Shown here: positions 26,962-34,652 of the stretch, in pieces | Position numbering within the stretch: position 1 is the stretch's first letter | Layout of the letters: each line of letters opens with the position of its first letter | DNA from: Deltaproteobacteria bacterium | GTDB taxonomy: Bacteria > Desulfobacterota > Desulfobacteria > Desulfobacterales > UBA5852 | Assembly (NCBI GenBank): GCA_020444045.1 | Contig: JAHLLS010000004.1 | Coordinates: forward strand, 62,001 to 126,000 | Direction of reading: 5' to 3' | Length of the DNA: 64,000 nt | Translations under genes and position numbers: made by a program | The notes under the pieces: model-generated | Databases searched by the model: none | Seen by the model: only the letters and a program-made list of their open reading frames with translations | What the model was told of the DNA's origin: nothing

Positions 26962-27645
26962 TTAGCGCCATGTACGGCTTCCGCCGGCACCCAAGGTGTT
27001 CTCGTGTACCAGCACGAACCGATTGATGAAAAAATAGGGCATGTGCACCAGCTTGGTGAAGGGCACCGCCATCAGCATGATTTCGCCGGCCAGGATGTGC
27101 AGAAGGATCACCGTGTCATAATCGAAAAAGTGATGATAGGCCAGAAAACCGGTGATAAACGGGGTGGTGGCGATCAACAGCACCACATAGTCGTACACCG
27201 TTGAAATGGCGCGCACGCGTGCCAAAAAGATGCGGCGCAGGAGGAAGAAAACCCCGCCGGCAATGACCACGATCGTTAATCCGTCCGCAACGGCTTCCGG
27301 CAGGCTCGGCAGGCTGACGTGCCAGGCCAGATCCAACAGAACATTATGCCCTAAAACGAAAAAGGGGGTGAGCACCAATGCCAGGTGAAACAGCGTGGTG
27401 ACGGAGACCATGACCGGGTTGACCCCCACCACACTCAACCGCATTTGTTGCCACCACGTCAGGGTGGGTTCGTCAGGCGTTTCGTCGGGGTCTTTGGGCG
27501 GTTTGCCGAAGGGGATCCGCAGCCGGTAGCGGTCTTTTGGCCGGCTCAATTGGTAGAATCGATAGACCTGGTAGGCCGTACCGAAGATGAAGACCAGGAA
27601 GGCCACCCACACCAGTGGGCCCCTGATGAAATCGTACATGGACAT
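26962..27645 (-). CDS. NarI/DsrM/TmcC-like membrane cytochrome b subunit
   Basis: 227 residues with five to six membrane segments. A single N-terminal segment (VWVAFLVFIFGTAYQVYRFY) and a charged cytoplasmic loop precede the cytochrome-b-like bundle. His residues inside membrane segments (LFHLALVLTPFFVLGH, LAYHHFF, LLHILAGEIML, KLVHMPYFF) can ligate haem b. Such subunits link HdrC/HdrD-like FeS proteins to menaquinone or to periplasmic cytochromes. It begins 83 bp after metF's stop and lies 25 bp before the FeS gene. Confidence 0.85.
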   Translation of the reverse strand: MSMYDFIRGPLVWVAFLVFIFGTAYQVYRFYQLSRPKDRYRLRIPFGKPPKDPDETPDEPTLTWWQQMRLSVVGVNPVMVSVTTLFHLALVLTPFFVLGHNVLLDLAWHVSLPSLPEAVADGLTIVVIAGGVFFLLRRIFLARVRAISTVYDYVVLLIATTPFITGFLAYHHFFDYDTVILLHILAGEIMLMAVPFTKLVHMPYFFINRFVLVHENTLGAGGSRTWR

Positions 27646-27728
27646 CTCCCGAAACGTTCAGCCCTTACTACCGGGCGATGGATTGCAAGCGCGCCGGAAC
27701 CAGGGGCTCCGGCGCCGCGTCCTGTCGG

Positions 27729-28649
27729 TTACACTTGCGGCCGCGGGAGGACACCGGCCAATTCCGCTATCTCCGGAACCCGGTGTTCCCATTCGATGGC
27801 CATGAGGTGTACGCCGGCCACGCCCTTCATTTCCTTGAATTCTTCGATTTGCTCACAGGCCATTTTGATGCCTTCATCGGCCTGTTTTTTCTTGTCGACC
27901 CCCTGGAGTCGTTTGATGACGTCGTCGGGAACGTCCATGCCCGGCACCTTGCTCTTCATGTATCGCGCCATACCAAGGCTTTTCATGGGGGTTACGCCGG
28001 CCAGGATATAGGTCTTTTCGGTAAGGCCCATATCGTTGGCCTGCCGAATCCATTCCCGCATTTTCTCCATATTATAGATGCACTGGGTCTGAATGAAATC
28101 GGCGCCGGCCTCGATTTTTTTGGCCAAACGGTGAACCCGCCACTCAAAGGGTTCCGCAAACGGGTTGGCGGCCGCCCCGATGAACATTTGGGGGGCGCCG
28201 TCCATTTTGGCCCCGCTCAGGAAAAGGCCCTCGTCGCGCATGCGTTTGGTCATGCCGATCAGTTGGATGGAATCGATGTCGTAAACACCCTTGGCATTGG
28301 GGTGATCGCCGAACTGCTGGTGGTCGCCGGACAGGCAGAGCATGTTGCGAATGCCGTGGGCATAGGCGCCCAGGATATCGGCCTGCATGGCCAGCCGGTT
28401 CCGGTCGCGGCAGACCATCTGGTAATTGGGCTCCAGGCCTTCTTGAATGGCAATCAAGGCGGCGGCCCAGCTGGACATCCGGACCATGGCGGTCTGGTTG
28501 TCGGTGATGTTGACCGAATCCACCATGCCTTTGAGTGGGGCGGCCTTTTCACGGACATGGTCTACATTCGCGCCTCGCGGTGGCCCCAACTCACCGGTGA
28601 AGGCGAAGTGGCCAGCTTTGAGAATTTTGGCAAGATTGCTTTCGTTCAT
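27729..28649 (-). CDS. metF: Methylenetetrahydrofolate reductase
   Basis: 306 residues forming the MetF TIM barrel. Visible are the catalytic Glu in FTGELGPPRG, SVNITDNQ, MVCRDRNRLAMQADILGAYAHGIRNMLCLSGDH (flavin/folate region), GADFIQTQCIYNMEKM and AGVTPMKSLGMARYM. It interconverts methylene- and methyl-tetrahydrofolate in the methyl branch of the Wood-Ljungdahl pathway. It is first in the operon. The short MetF plus separate MetV is the acetogen-type layout, with electrons here probably passing to the membrane module encoded next. Confidence 0.95.
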   Translation of the reverse strand: MNESNLAKILKAGHFAFTGELGPPRGANVDHVREKAAPLKGMVDSVNITDNQTAMVRMSSWAAALIAIQEGLEPNYQMVCRDRNRLAMQADILGAYAHGIRNMLCLSGDHQQFGDHPNAKGVYDIDSIQLIGMTKRMRDEGLFLSGAKMDGAPQMFIGAAANPFAEPFEWRVHRLAKKIEAGADFIQTQCIYNMEKMREWIRQANDMGLTEKTYILAGVTPMKSLGMARYMKSKVPGMDVPDDVIKRLQGVDKKKQADEGIKMACEQIEEFKEMKGVAGVHLMAIEWEHRVPEIAELAGVLPRPQV

Positions 28650-29085
28650 AAATTTTCCCTCTGTTCCCAGTGCGATCCGATCGGTTCGTCAACAGTTGTC
28701 GCGGTTGTTCCAATGGTGATGGCGGCCCCGACAATTCTATCTGTGCCAATTCAGAGCCTGGCAATATGACACAAGCGCCAACCCGGTGTCAAGGCGATGA
28801 ATACGACGATTGATGGCAATATCTGCCTGGAATTGATATGATAAATTGAATATCACCCATCAAGTGAATTGTATTCATTTCAATGGTTGGGCAAGGCCTT
28901 CGTGGGTAAAAAAACACGGGAGGGACCCGGTCGCGACTGAGCATGGAGGAGAAGTGCCGAAAGGCTAATGCCAAAAAGAGTGCCGTCGCCATCCTATTTT
29001 GAACCATTCGTTCGTCATTCGTTACCAAAAAGTACAGGCTGAAATCAAAGGCGCCATGGTCACTTTGGCAACGGGAGGAGACATC
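28650..29085. other. Intergenic region upstream of metF and of the small membrane peptide
   Basis: No convincing ORF. It should contain the divergent metF promoter. An imperfect AT-rich hairpin lies near 28865-28882 (AGTGAAT-TGT-ATTCATT). I tested by eye for a c-di-GMP or other riboswitch core and could not support one. Confidence 0.35.
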
Positions 29086-29169
29086 ATGCAAATTTACCGG
29101 ATGTACATAGAAATGATCGCTTTCTTTATACTCGCTCTGGCCGTCATGGCCATACCCGCGATGGGCTGA
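29086..29169 (+). CDS. 27-residue single-span membrane peptide
   Basis: A strong GGGAGGAG ribosome site lies five bases before the ATG. The product starts MQIYRMYIEMIAFF and continues as one hydrophobic span (FFILALAVMAIPAMG) to the TGA. A few polar residues, then a span of about 17 residues, is the form of known small bacterial membrane proteins. It lies 311 bp before the ECF sigma gene on the same strand. No homologue is recalled, so it could be conserved or a spurious short ORF. Confidence 0.45.
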   Translation: MQIYRMYIEMIAFFILALAVMAIPAMG

Positions 29170-29480
29170 CCCGCCGGCTTCCTGCCGATTCTTCAACGGC
29201 CCGCACCGGGCTGATTGACACACCTGAGTCTTCTTGGCGTACTCACGGCTGAAAGATAGCGCTTGCTTTTTGTATCGGGTCCGGCAAGACGATAGGCACC
29301 ATTTTCCCGATGACCCTGAAGCACCGGCGCCTGCCTTTTGAGACCACCATCAGATATTGGAAAACAGGGCACCCCCCGGAAAATACCGGAGGTCTTCCAG
29401 CATCTCCCCATGCCCGACATGATGATTCTTTAAAACGAAACCTGGCACCATTTGAACCTTTTAGCCACCGGATACGACTC
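29170..29480. other. Leader region before the ECF sigma gene
   Basis: An in-frame extension of the sigma gene to 29310 exists, but its residues (MTLKHRRLPFETTIRYW) do not look like sigma factor. I see no clear promoter or hairpin. Confidence 0.3.
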
Positions 29481-30041
29481 ATGAATAAAGGGATAGCGGT
29501 TGCACGGGAAACCCGCTTGCTCGAGAAGGTTGCCGAGGGGGACCATGCGGCTTTTAGGGAATTGTATGAATCCATGTCGCGAAGCATCTATTTTTATCTC
29601 TACCGGATACTCCGGGATGAGAGCCTGGCGGAAGATGTCCAGGTAGAGGTGTTTACCCAGGTATGGAAAGGCGCCGACAAGTTTCGCGGTCAATCCCAGG
29701 TGAAAACCTGGATATTCGGTATTGCCCGCAACATGGCCATGAACGCGCTGCGTAAGCACCGGCATCACGCCAATATTGATGATTACCAGGATATTGCTGA
29801 TGACGGCCAGCCCGATCCGGAAGATGCTGACCGGCGGCGGTTTCTGCAAAAAGCCATGAATATGCTTTCTGATAAACACCGGGAGGTGCTGGATTATGTC
29901 TTTTATCAACAGATGACCTACCAGGAGATCGCTGACATTTTGGATATTTCGGAAAACACCGTCAAAACGCGCGTATTTTATGCCAAGGCGGCGCTGCGAA
30001 AAGCGATCGGGAAACTGGGAGTAAAAAGAGATGAAATATGA
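29481..30041 (+). CDS. ECF-type RNA polymerase sigma factor
   Basis: 186 residues from ATG 29481, with no strong ribosome site. Region 2 spans about 20-85 (AFRELYESMSRSIYFYLYRILRDESLAEDVQVEVFTQVW, KFRGQSQVKTWIFGIARNMAMNALRKH). Region 4 follows at about 125-180 (LSDKHREVLDYVFYQQMTYQEIADILDISENTVKTRVFYAKAALR). No extra domain. It directs polymerase to a specific regulon and overlaps the next gene by 11 bp, the classical sigma/anti-sigma coupling. Its target promoters cannot be read from the window. Confidence 0.92.
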   Translation: MNKGIAVARETRLLEKVAEGDHAAFRELYESMSRSIYFYLYRILRDESLAEDVQVEVFTQVWKGADKFRGQSQVKTWIFGIARNMAMNALRKHRHHANIDDYQDIADDGQPDPEDADRRRFLQKAMNMLSDKHREVLDYVFYQQMTYQEIADILDISENTVKTRVFYAKAALRKAIGKLGVKRDEI

Positions 30042-30672
30042 TGCCGCAGCATTAAAAGGAATGATTCCTCTGTACATCAACGGGCGCTTGTCTGGCAGCG
30101 AGAGGGTGGCCTTCGAGGCGGCCCTGAAGAGCGACCCTGCGCTAAAGCAGGAACTGTCTGAATTTGAAGAGATTGCCGCTTTGTACCCGGATATCGAAGA
30201 AGAGATTCCGTTCCCGTCCAGCGACAGGGTTTTTTCAAGGATCATGGACAATATTGATGTTCAGGAGAAAAAGGCCCTGTCTCCGGATGGTCCCGGGGTG
30301 CTTTTTGAAAAACTGGCGGAGTTTATCCGGACGATTTTTTTTTCTCCCCGGGTCGCCTGGGCGGTGGCCGCCGTTCAATTGGTGCTGCTGGTCACCCTTG
30401 TTGGGACAATGCCGGACACGCAGGAGTTTGAGACGCTGTCGTCCGGGGGGGCAACAACCGAGACGGCATTGAAAATCAACATCGTGTTTGAGGAAGACGC
30501 CATGGAAAAAGATATCCGTGCCTTCCTGAACCAACTCGATGCCGGTATTGTTGCCGGGCCGATGGCCAATGGATTGTACGTGATCGAAATCGCCGAATCG
30601 CAGCCGCCGGATGATGTGCTGAAAGCGCTTATGGACTCGAAACTGGTCCGACTGGCGGAACCGAAGTATTAG
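30031..30672 (+). CDS. Membrane-bound anti-sigma factor
   Basis: 213 residues. The cytoplasmic part (1-105) contains a short anti-sigma-like helical domain (LYINGRLSGSERVAFEAALKSDPALKQEL). The membrane segment is about 107-127 (RVAWAVAAVQLVLLVTLVG), and the periplasmic domain about 130-213. The end (IVFEEDAMEKDIRAFLNQL...GLYVIEI...VRLAEPKY) has a beta-alpha-beta pattern that looks like the I9/subtilase-propeptide fold. There is no His-Cys zinc motif. Translationally coupled to the sigma gene, and followed within 3 bp by an exported subtilase, it may couple protease state to sigma release. Confidence 0.78.
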   Translation: MKYDAAALKGMIPLYINGRLSGSERVAFEAALKSDPALKQELSEFEEIAALYPDIEEEIPFPSSDRVFSRIMDNIDVQEKKALSPDGPGVLFEKLAEFIRTIFFSPRVAWAVAAVQLVLLVTLVGTMPDTQEFETLSSGGATTETALKINIVFEEDAMEKDIRAFLNQLDAGIVAGPMANGLYVIEIAESQPPDDVLKALMDSKLVRLAEPKY

Positions 30673-30674
30673 GC

Positions 30675-32669
30675 ATGATGATGCAGTCGCCAACGAAACC
30701 ATGGTGCCTGACGGTGCTTGGCGCTCTATCGGTCTTCGTGCTGTGGGCGTCGGTTTCATTGTCGATTGCCGCTGATAAGCCTGCGGTGACGATGGCACCC
30801 GTTGTGCCCTCTGTGGCGGGCAGCCCGTTGAAGCTACAAAAAGATGCGGAAACCACCTCGCCGGGCATACCGCTGACCCACCAAATGCCGTCGTCCGGCA
30901 ATGCCACCGGCGAAGAACAGCCAGCGGCAACCTGCCGCCCTTTCAAGATCGAAACCCCAACGACCCTGCCGGCAGGAACGGTCAATCGACTGTTTAACGT
31001 GACGATCCAGGCTTCAGGCGGCGTTCCTCCCGTGAGTTTTGCCCTGATGAAAGGCGCTGTCCTTCCGCCTGGTCTCGAGCTGAATTCACGGGGCCGGATC
31101 AGCGGAACACCCCTTGTCCCGGGGGGCTACCGCTTCGGCATCCTGTCCTATGATCGTTGCCCGGCCGGTGTCCAGGCGGAAGAGAAGCACTTCAGTCTGA
31201 CGATTCATAACGCGGTTTCCGCCACGCTGCCAAACGGAAATGAAGCCGTCTATCGGCGCATTCCCGTCGGCGGTGAACCGGCATTGCATGTGACGGGTGT
31301 TCACCTGGTTTTTGAAAACCAGGGGGCGTCCATTGTCGTTGAAAAAGACGCGACGCTGCCGAAGCTGGTTGCACAAGTCCGGCTTGAAGGCGAAGGGATT
31401 CTCCGTGGCTATTGGCAAGTTGACCATGCGGATGTGCGGCCCTTTGTCAGCCGCGTTAGGGCACCTCTGGCGGTGGTTGCCTTTCCTGCCCAGGCTGGCA
31501 TGCCGACATCGACCCCCGGCCGTCATGATATTCGGTTTGTCATTACCAATGCCCGTGGCGATTTGCCGGATAGCAGAGCCAGCTATCGGATTTTGGGTGG
31601 GCAGAGACGTGGCGATGATACGATCAACCGCCAGATCCTCGTAACGGTCCGGCCTGAAGCCGGCCGACGGATAGAAGACGATTTACCCAAGGCGTATAAG
31701 GTGCGGCTGATGGAGCAATTTGAAATCCGATCGCTCAAGCTGCGGACCTATGTATTCGAAAGTGACGGCGATCTTGCCGACCAGGTGAGCGCCATACGCA
31801 AAGAACAGGATGTGATTCAGGCGGAGCGCAATCAGGTCTTTACAACCTTTGGTGACCCCAAACGCCCTATGCAGCAGATTGCCGCAACCTTCCAATTCGA
31901 TGTCCTGCACACCCGACACACCGGTCGGGGCGTCACTGTCGCGGTCATCGATACCGGGGTGGATGCTGATCATCCGGATTTAAAAGACCGCGTGACGGCG
32001 AATGAAAACATGCTTGCCAGCAGCCCGTTTAAACCCGAGATCCATGGGACGGCGGTTGCCGGCATCATTGGGGCCTCCCGCAACGGTTTCGGGATCGAAG
32101 GCGTTGCACCGGAGGTTGAATTGCTGGCCCTGAGGGCGTGCCGGCAGGTATCCGAGACGCATCCCGGCGGCCGGGGCGATACAGTCGCCATGGTCAAGGC
32201 CCTGGATGTGGCACTCATGAAAAAAGCGAAAATCGTCAATATGAGCTTTGGCGCTCCACGGCCCGACCGGCTGATGGAAATGCTGTTGGAGAAGGGCGCT
32301 GCCGACGGCATTTTGTTTGTGGCCCCGGTGGGGAATGAACAGGGGATGCGGTCGGCTTGGTTTCCCGCCTCGAGTCCGATGGTTATTGCGGTTGGCGGGC
32401 GGGATGCCAAAGGTGATCCTTATCCGGATGAACATGCCATACGGTTGGCCCGGGTGTCTGCCCCGGCCGAAAACATATTCGCGACGATTCCCGAGGGACG
32501 GTTCAATTTTCTGACGGGCACTTCCATGTCTTCGGCGATTGTGGCGGGCATTCTCGCGCTGGCCGCGGAACAGAATCCAGACCTTCAGCAAAAGGATATC
32601 CGTCCCTTTGAGGGCAAGGCTTGCCAGTGGTTGCGGACATTGATGGATGTCAACGTTTGTGACCCTTAA
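30675..32669 (+). CDS. Exported subtilisin-like serine protease with Ig-like domain
   Basis: 664 residues. A signal segment (LTVLGALSVFVLWASVSLSIAA) is followed by a low-complexity Pro/Ser region. A putative Ig (He_PIG) domain follows at about 95-175 (LPAGTVNRLFNVTIQASGGVPPVSFALMKGAVLPPGLELN...ISGTP), then a further beta region. The S8 domain begins near 400. The triad is Asp about 425 (VAVIDTGVDADHPDL), His about 457 (IHGTAVAGIIGA) and Ser about 618 (TGTSMSSAIVAG), with the oxyanion Asn in APVGNEQG. Start choice among three tandem ATGs is open. It is a secreted protease in the ECF operon; a Cys-rich tail (CQWLRTLMDVNVC) may form a disulfide. Confidence 0.9.
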   Translation: MMMQSPTKPWCLTVLGALSVFVLWASVSLSIAADKPAVTMAPVVPSVAGSPLKLQKDAETTSPGIPLTHQMPSSGNATGEEQPAATCRPFKIETPTTLPAGTVNRLFNVTIQASGGVPPVSFALMKGAVLPPGLELNSRGRISGTPLVPGGYRFGILSYDRCPAGVQAEEKHFSLTIHNAVSATLPNGNEAVYRRIPVGGEPALHVTGVHLVFENQGASIVVEKDATLPKLVAQVRLEGEGILRGYWQVDHADVRPFVSRVRAPLAVVAFPAQAGMPTSTPGRHDIRFVITNARGDLPDSRASYRILGGQRRGDDTINRQILVTVRPEAGRRIEDDLPKAYKVRLMEQFEIRSLKLRTYVFESDGDLADQVSAIRKEQDVIQAERNQVFTTFGDPKRPMQQIAATFQFDVLHTRHTGRGVTVAVIDTGVDADHPDLKDRVTANENMLASSPFKPEIHGTAVAGIIGASRNGFGIEGVAPEVELLALRACRQVSETHPGGRGDTVAMVKALDVALMKKAKIVNMSFGAPRPDRLMEMLLEKGAADGILFVAPVGNEQGMRSAWFPASSPMVIAVGGRDAKGDPYPDEHAIRLARVSAPAENIFATIPEGRFNFLTGTSMSSAIVAGILALAAEQNPDLQQKDIRPFEGKACQWLRTLMDVNVCDP

Positions 32670-32710
32670 ATCTTGTTTGCAATAACGGTCGATAGACTTA
32701 GGAGCTTGAT

Positions 32711-33913
32711 ATGGCGACGATTTTTCCCCAAAGCCCTCGTGTGCAAACCCTCTCGTCCATCATCCTATGCCTGGGTGTATTTATCCTTCTTGTCGCCGGT
32801 TTCCCGGCGGCCGTTCACGCGCTTGCCATTAGGGTAACGCCCTCGGCGGTCACCGTGGTGCCGGGGGTTAACCAGAAGGTGCTGCTTCTCTATACCGGAA
32901 TCGATTTTGACATCGTGAATTATACTAGTACGTCGCCCCGGGGACGTTTCGAAACGTCAGATGGCCGCGTGCTCGGCACCGTAAACAAGACCGTTTCGAT
33001 TCCTGTCGTGAACGCCGTGCCATAGACGGCACGGGAATCTCTTACCATTCCGGCCGGAATCATCGCGGAGGCGCTCAAGCATAACCGCCGCCTTTTTTAT
33101 CGCCGTGTTTTTTCGGATTACGTGTCGGCCCCGGTTCAAGTCGAAGTCGCCCTGACGATTGTGCCGGCTTCCGGCGGAACCTTTTCTCAGGTGCGGATGG
33201 AACTGACGTTCAATCAGCCATTGCAAGTTGCCGGTACCCGCCCCTCCTCCGGAGGCCGGATCACGGTTCCCCGTTTTGCCAAGGGGCTGCAGGCGGCCGC
33301 CACCCTGACCTGCAACGGGGGCGGTACCCTGCGGGCGCAGTGGAAAGTAGACGGCCAGATCCTGAGTAGCATCACCCAGCAACTCAACCCGGGATTGCGG
33401 GAGATCATGATTACCAGCCCGCTGACGCCCGCCTTTCCGACCTACGGAACCGGCCTTCACAAGGTCACGTTCGAGATTCTGGATCCGGTTCCCGCGTTCG
33501 ACGAGCCCACGATTTACTACTTTGTAACGGAGTCCTACACGGGTGCCCCCCTGGGGTCGCTCACGTTGACGAACCCCGGTGAACAGGAACACGTTGCCCT
33601 GTCCCCGAAGGCGTTGCCCCGGTTTTCCTGGCAGCCGGCGGAAGAGGAGCCCCTCTATCGCTTCCAGCTCTACCGGCCGGATGACACGCTAACGTTTGAT
33701 CCCACTGTCCCGATGCGGTTTGCCTATCAAAAGCCCGTATTGGCGGTCATGACCAGGCAGACAACTTACGATCTGACGGAACTCAATATGAAAGATATCG
33801 TTGCGGATGCGCCTTACTGCTGGCAGGTCCAGGCGTCTGACGCGGATAAAATGGTAGCCGCCAGTATGTATCGTCTGGTCTTTTTTACGGGATCGGCGGC
33901 GCGCAGCGAATAG
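32711..33913 (+). pseudogene. Secreted protein interrupted by an in-frame amber codon (pseudogene or readthrough gene)
   Basis: Starts at ATG 32711 after GGAG, with a signal peptide (SIILCLGVFILLVAGFPAAVHA). A conserved-looking beta region leads to VVNAVP at the TAG 33023-33025. The same frame continues without another stop as TARESLTIPAGIIAEAL...YRRVFSDYVSAPVQVEVALTIVPASGG to 33913, for 400 codons in all. The downstream part is protein-like before its first possible start (GTG 33122). Hence the TAG interrupts one gene. Options are a recent nonsense mutation, sequencing error or pyrrolysine; TAG also ends normal genes here (thrS), which favours mutation. No SECIS-like signal applies. Confidence 0.75.
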
Positions 33914-33938
33914 CGCCGCATCGACACATGAGATCGCC

Positions 33939-34196
33939 GTGGTCGAAAAATATGGCGATTTTGGGGATAACCGCTGGCTTTCTGGATGGGAGGTGACCGC
34001 CATCAAGACCTTCGCCGATTGGCAGGGGGCCGACACCCCCTGGAAAGATTTCTTTCAGCCTGCGCGGGAAGGTGACGGCAGCGCCGGGTTTGAACCCGGC
34101 CGGGCAATGGGGATGGCCTTTGCCTTCAATGGGGCCGAGGGCGGTGAGACCACCATAAAGATTTGGGTGGACGATATTTGTTTTCTATCGAAGTAA
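33939..34196 (+). pseudogene. Fragment resembling the C-terminal end of a CIA30/CBM11-like carbohydrate-binding domain
   Basis: About 85 residues in the +1 frame relative to the preceding gene: RWLSGWEVTAIKT, then TPWKDFFQPA, GFEPGRAMGMAFAFN and a terminal WVDDICFL. The ending matches the -WxDDI-F- close of CIA30/CBM11-type jelly rolls. No convincing start or ribosome site exists, and the domain's first half is missing. The frame is open for at least 30 codons upstream, overlapping the end of the previous gene, so a frameshift near 33895-33915 could once have joined them. It is best treated as a degraded remnant. Confidence 0.45.
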
Positions 34197-34214
34197 TCGG
34201 CTGGACGTCGGGAA

Positions 34215-34631
34215 TTAAGCTCCGATGATTTTTACCAACACCCGTTTTTTTCGCCGGCCATCGAACTCACCGTAAAAAATTCGCTCCCAGGTCCCGAAAT
34301 CCAACCGGCCTTCGGTGATGGCCACCACCACCTCACGGCCCATGATCTGGCGCTTCATGTGGGCGTCAGCATTATCTTCGCCTATATTGTGACGGTATTG
34401 CTCCACGGGGGCATGGGGGGCCAGCTTTTCCAACCACACATCGTAGTCATGGTGGAGACCGGATTCGTCGTCATTGATGAAGACCGAGGCGGTGATGTGC
34501 ATGGCATTGACGAGCACGAGCCCTTCGGTAATTCCGCTTTCGTCGATGCACTTCTGGACGTCCGGGGTGATATTGATAAAGGCGCGTCGGGTGGGGATGT
34601 TGAACCATAGCTCTTTGCGGTAGCTTTTCAT
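34215..34631 (-). CDS. YjbQ-family (UPF0047) protein
   Basis: 138 residues with the family pattern: [17 protein letters not shown], a metal-binding His in [15 protein letters not shown], and the C-terminal half [47 protein letters not shown]. Members have secondary thiamine-phosphate synthase activity in vitro, but the physiological role is unsettled. It lies 21 bp after the acyl-CoA ligase on the same strand and may share its transcript. Confidence 0.9.
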   Translation of the reverse strand: MKSYRKELWFNIPTRRAFINITPDVQKCIDESGITEGLVLVNAMHITASVFINDDESGLHHDYDVWLEKLAPHAPVEQYRHNIGEDNADAHMKRQIMGREVVVAITEGRLDFGTWERIFYGEFDGRRKKRVLVKIIGA

Positions 34632-34652
34632 TTATGCGACCTCCCCAAAAGA

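Noticed and set aside
28789..29223. 144-codon reverse ORF and a possible c-di-GMP riboswitch
   Set aside because: The ORF lacks a ribosome site and the hairpins do not match the riboswitch core by eye.
32711..33913. Selenocysteine for the internal stop
   Set aside because: The codon is TAG, not TGA.
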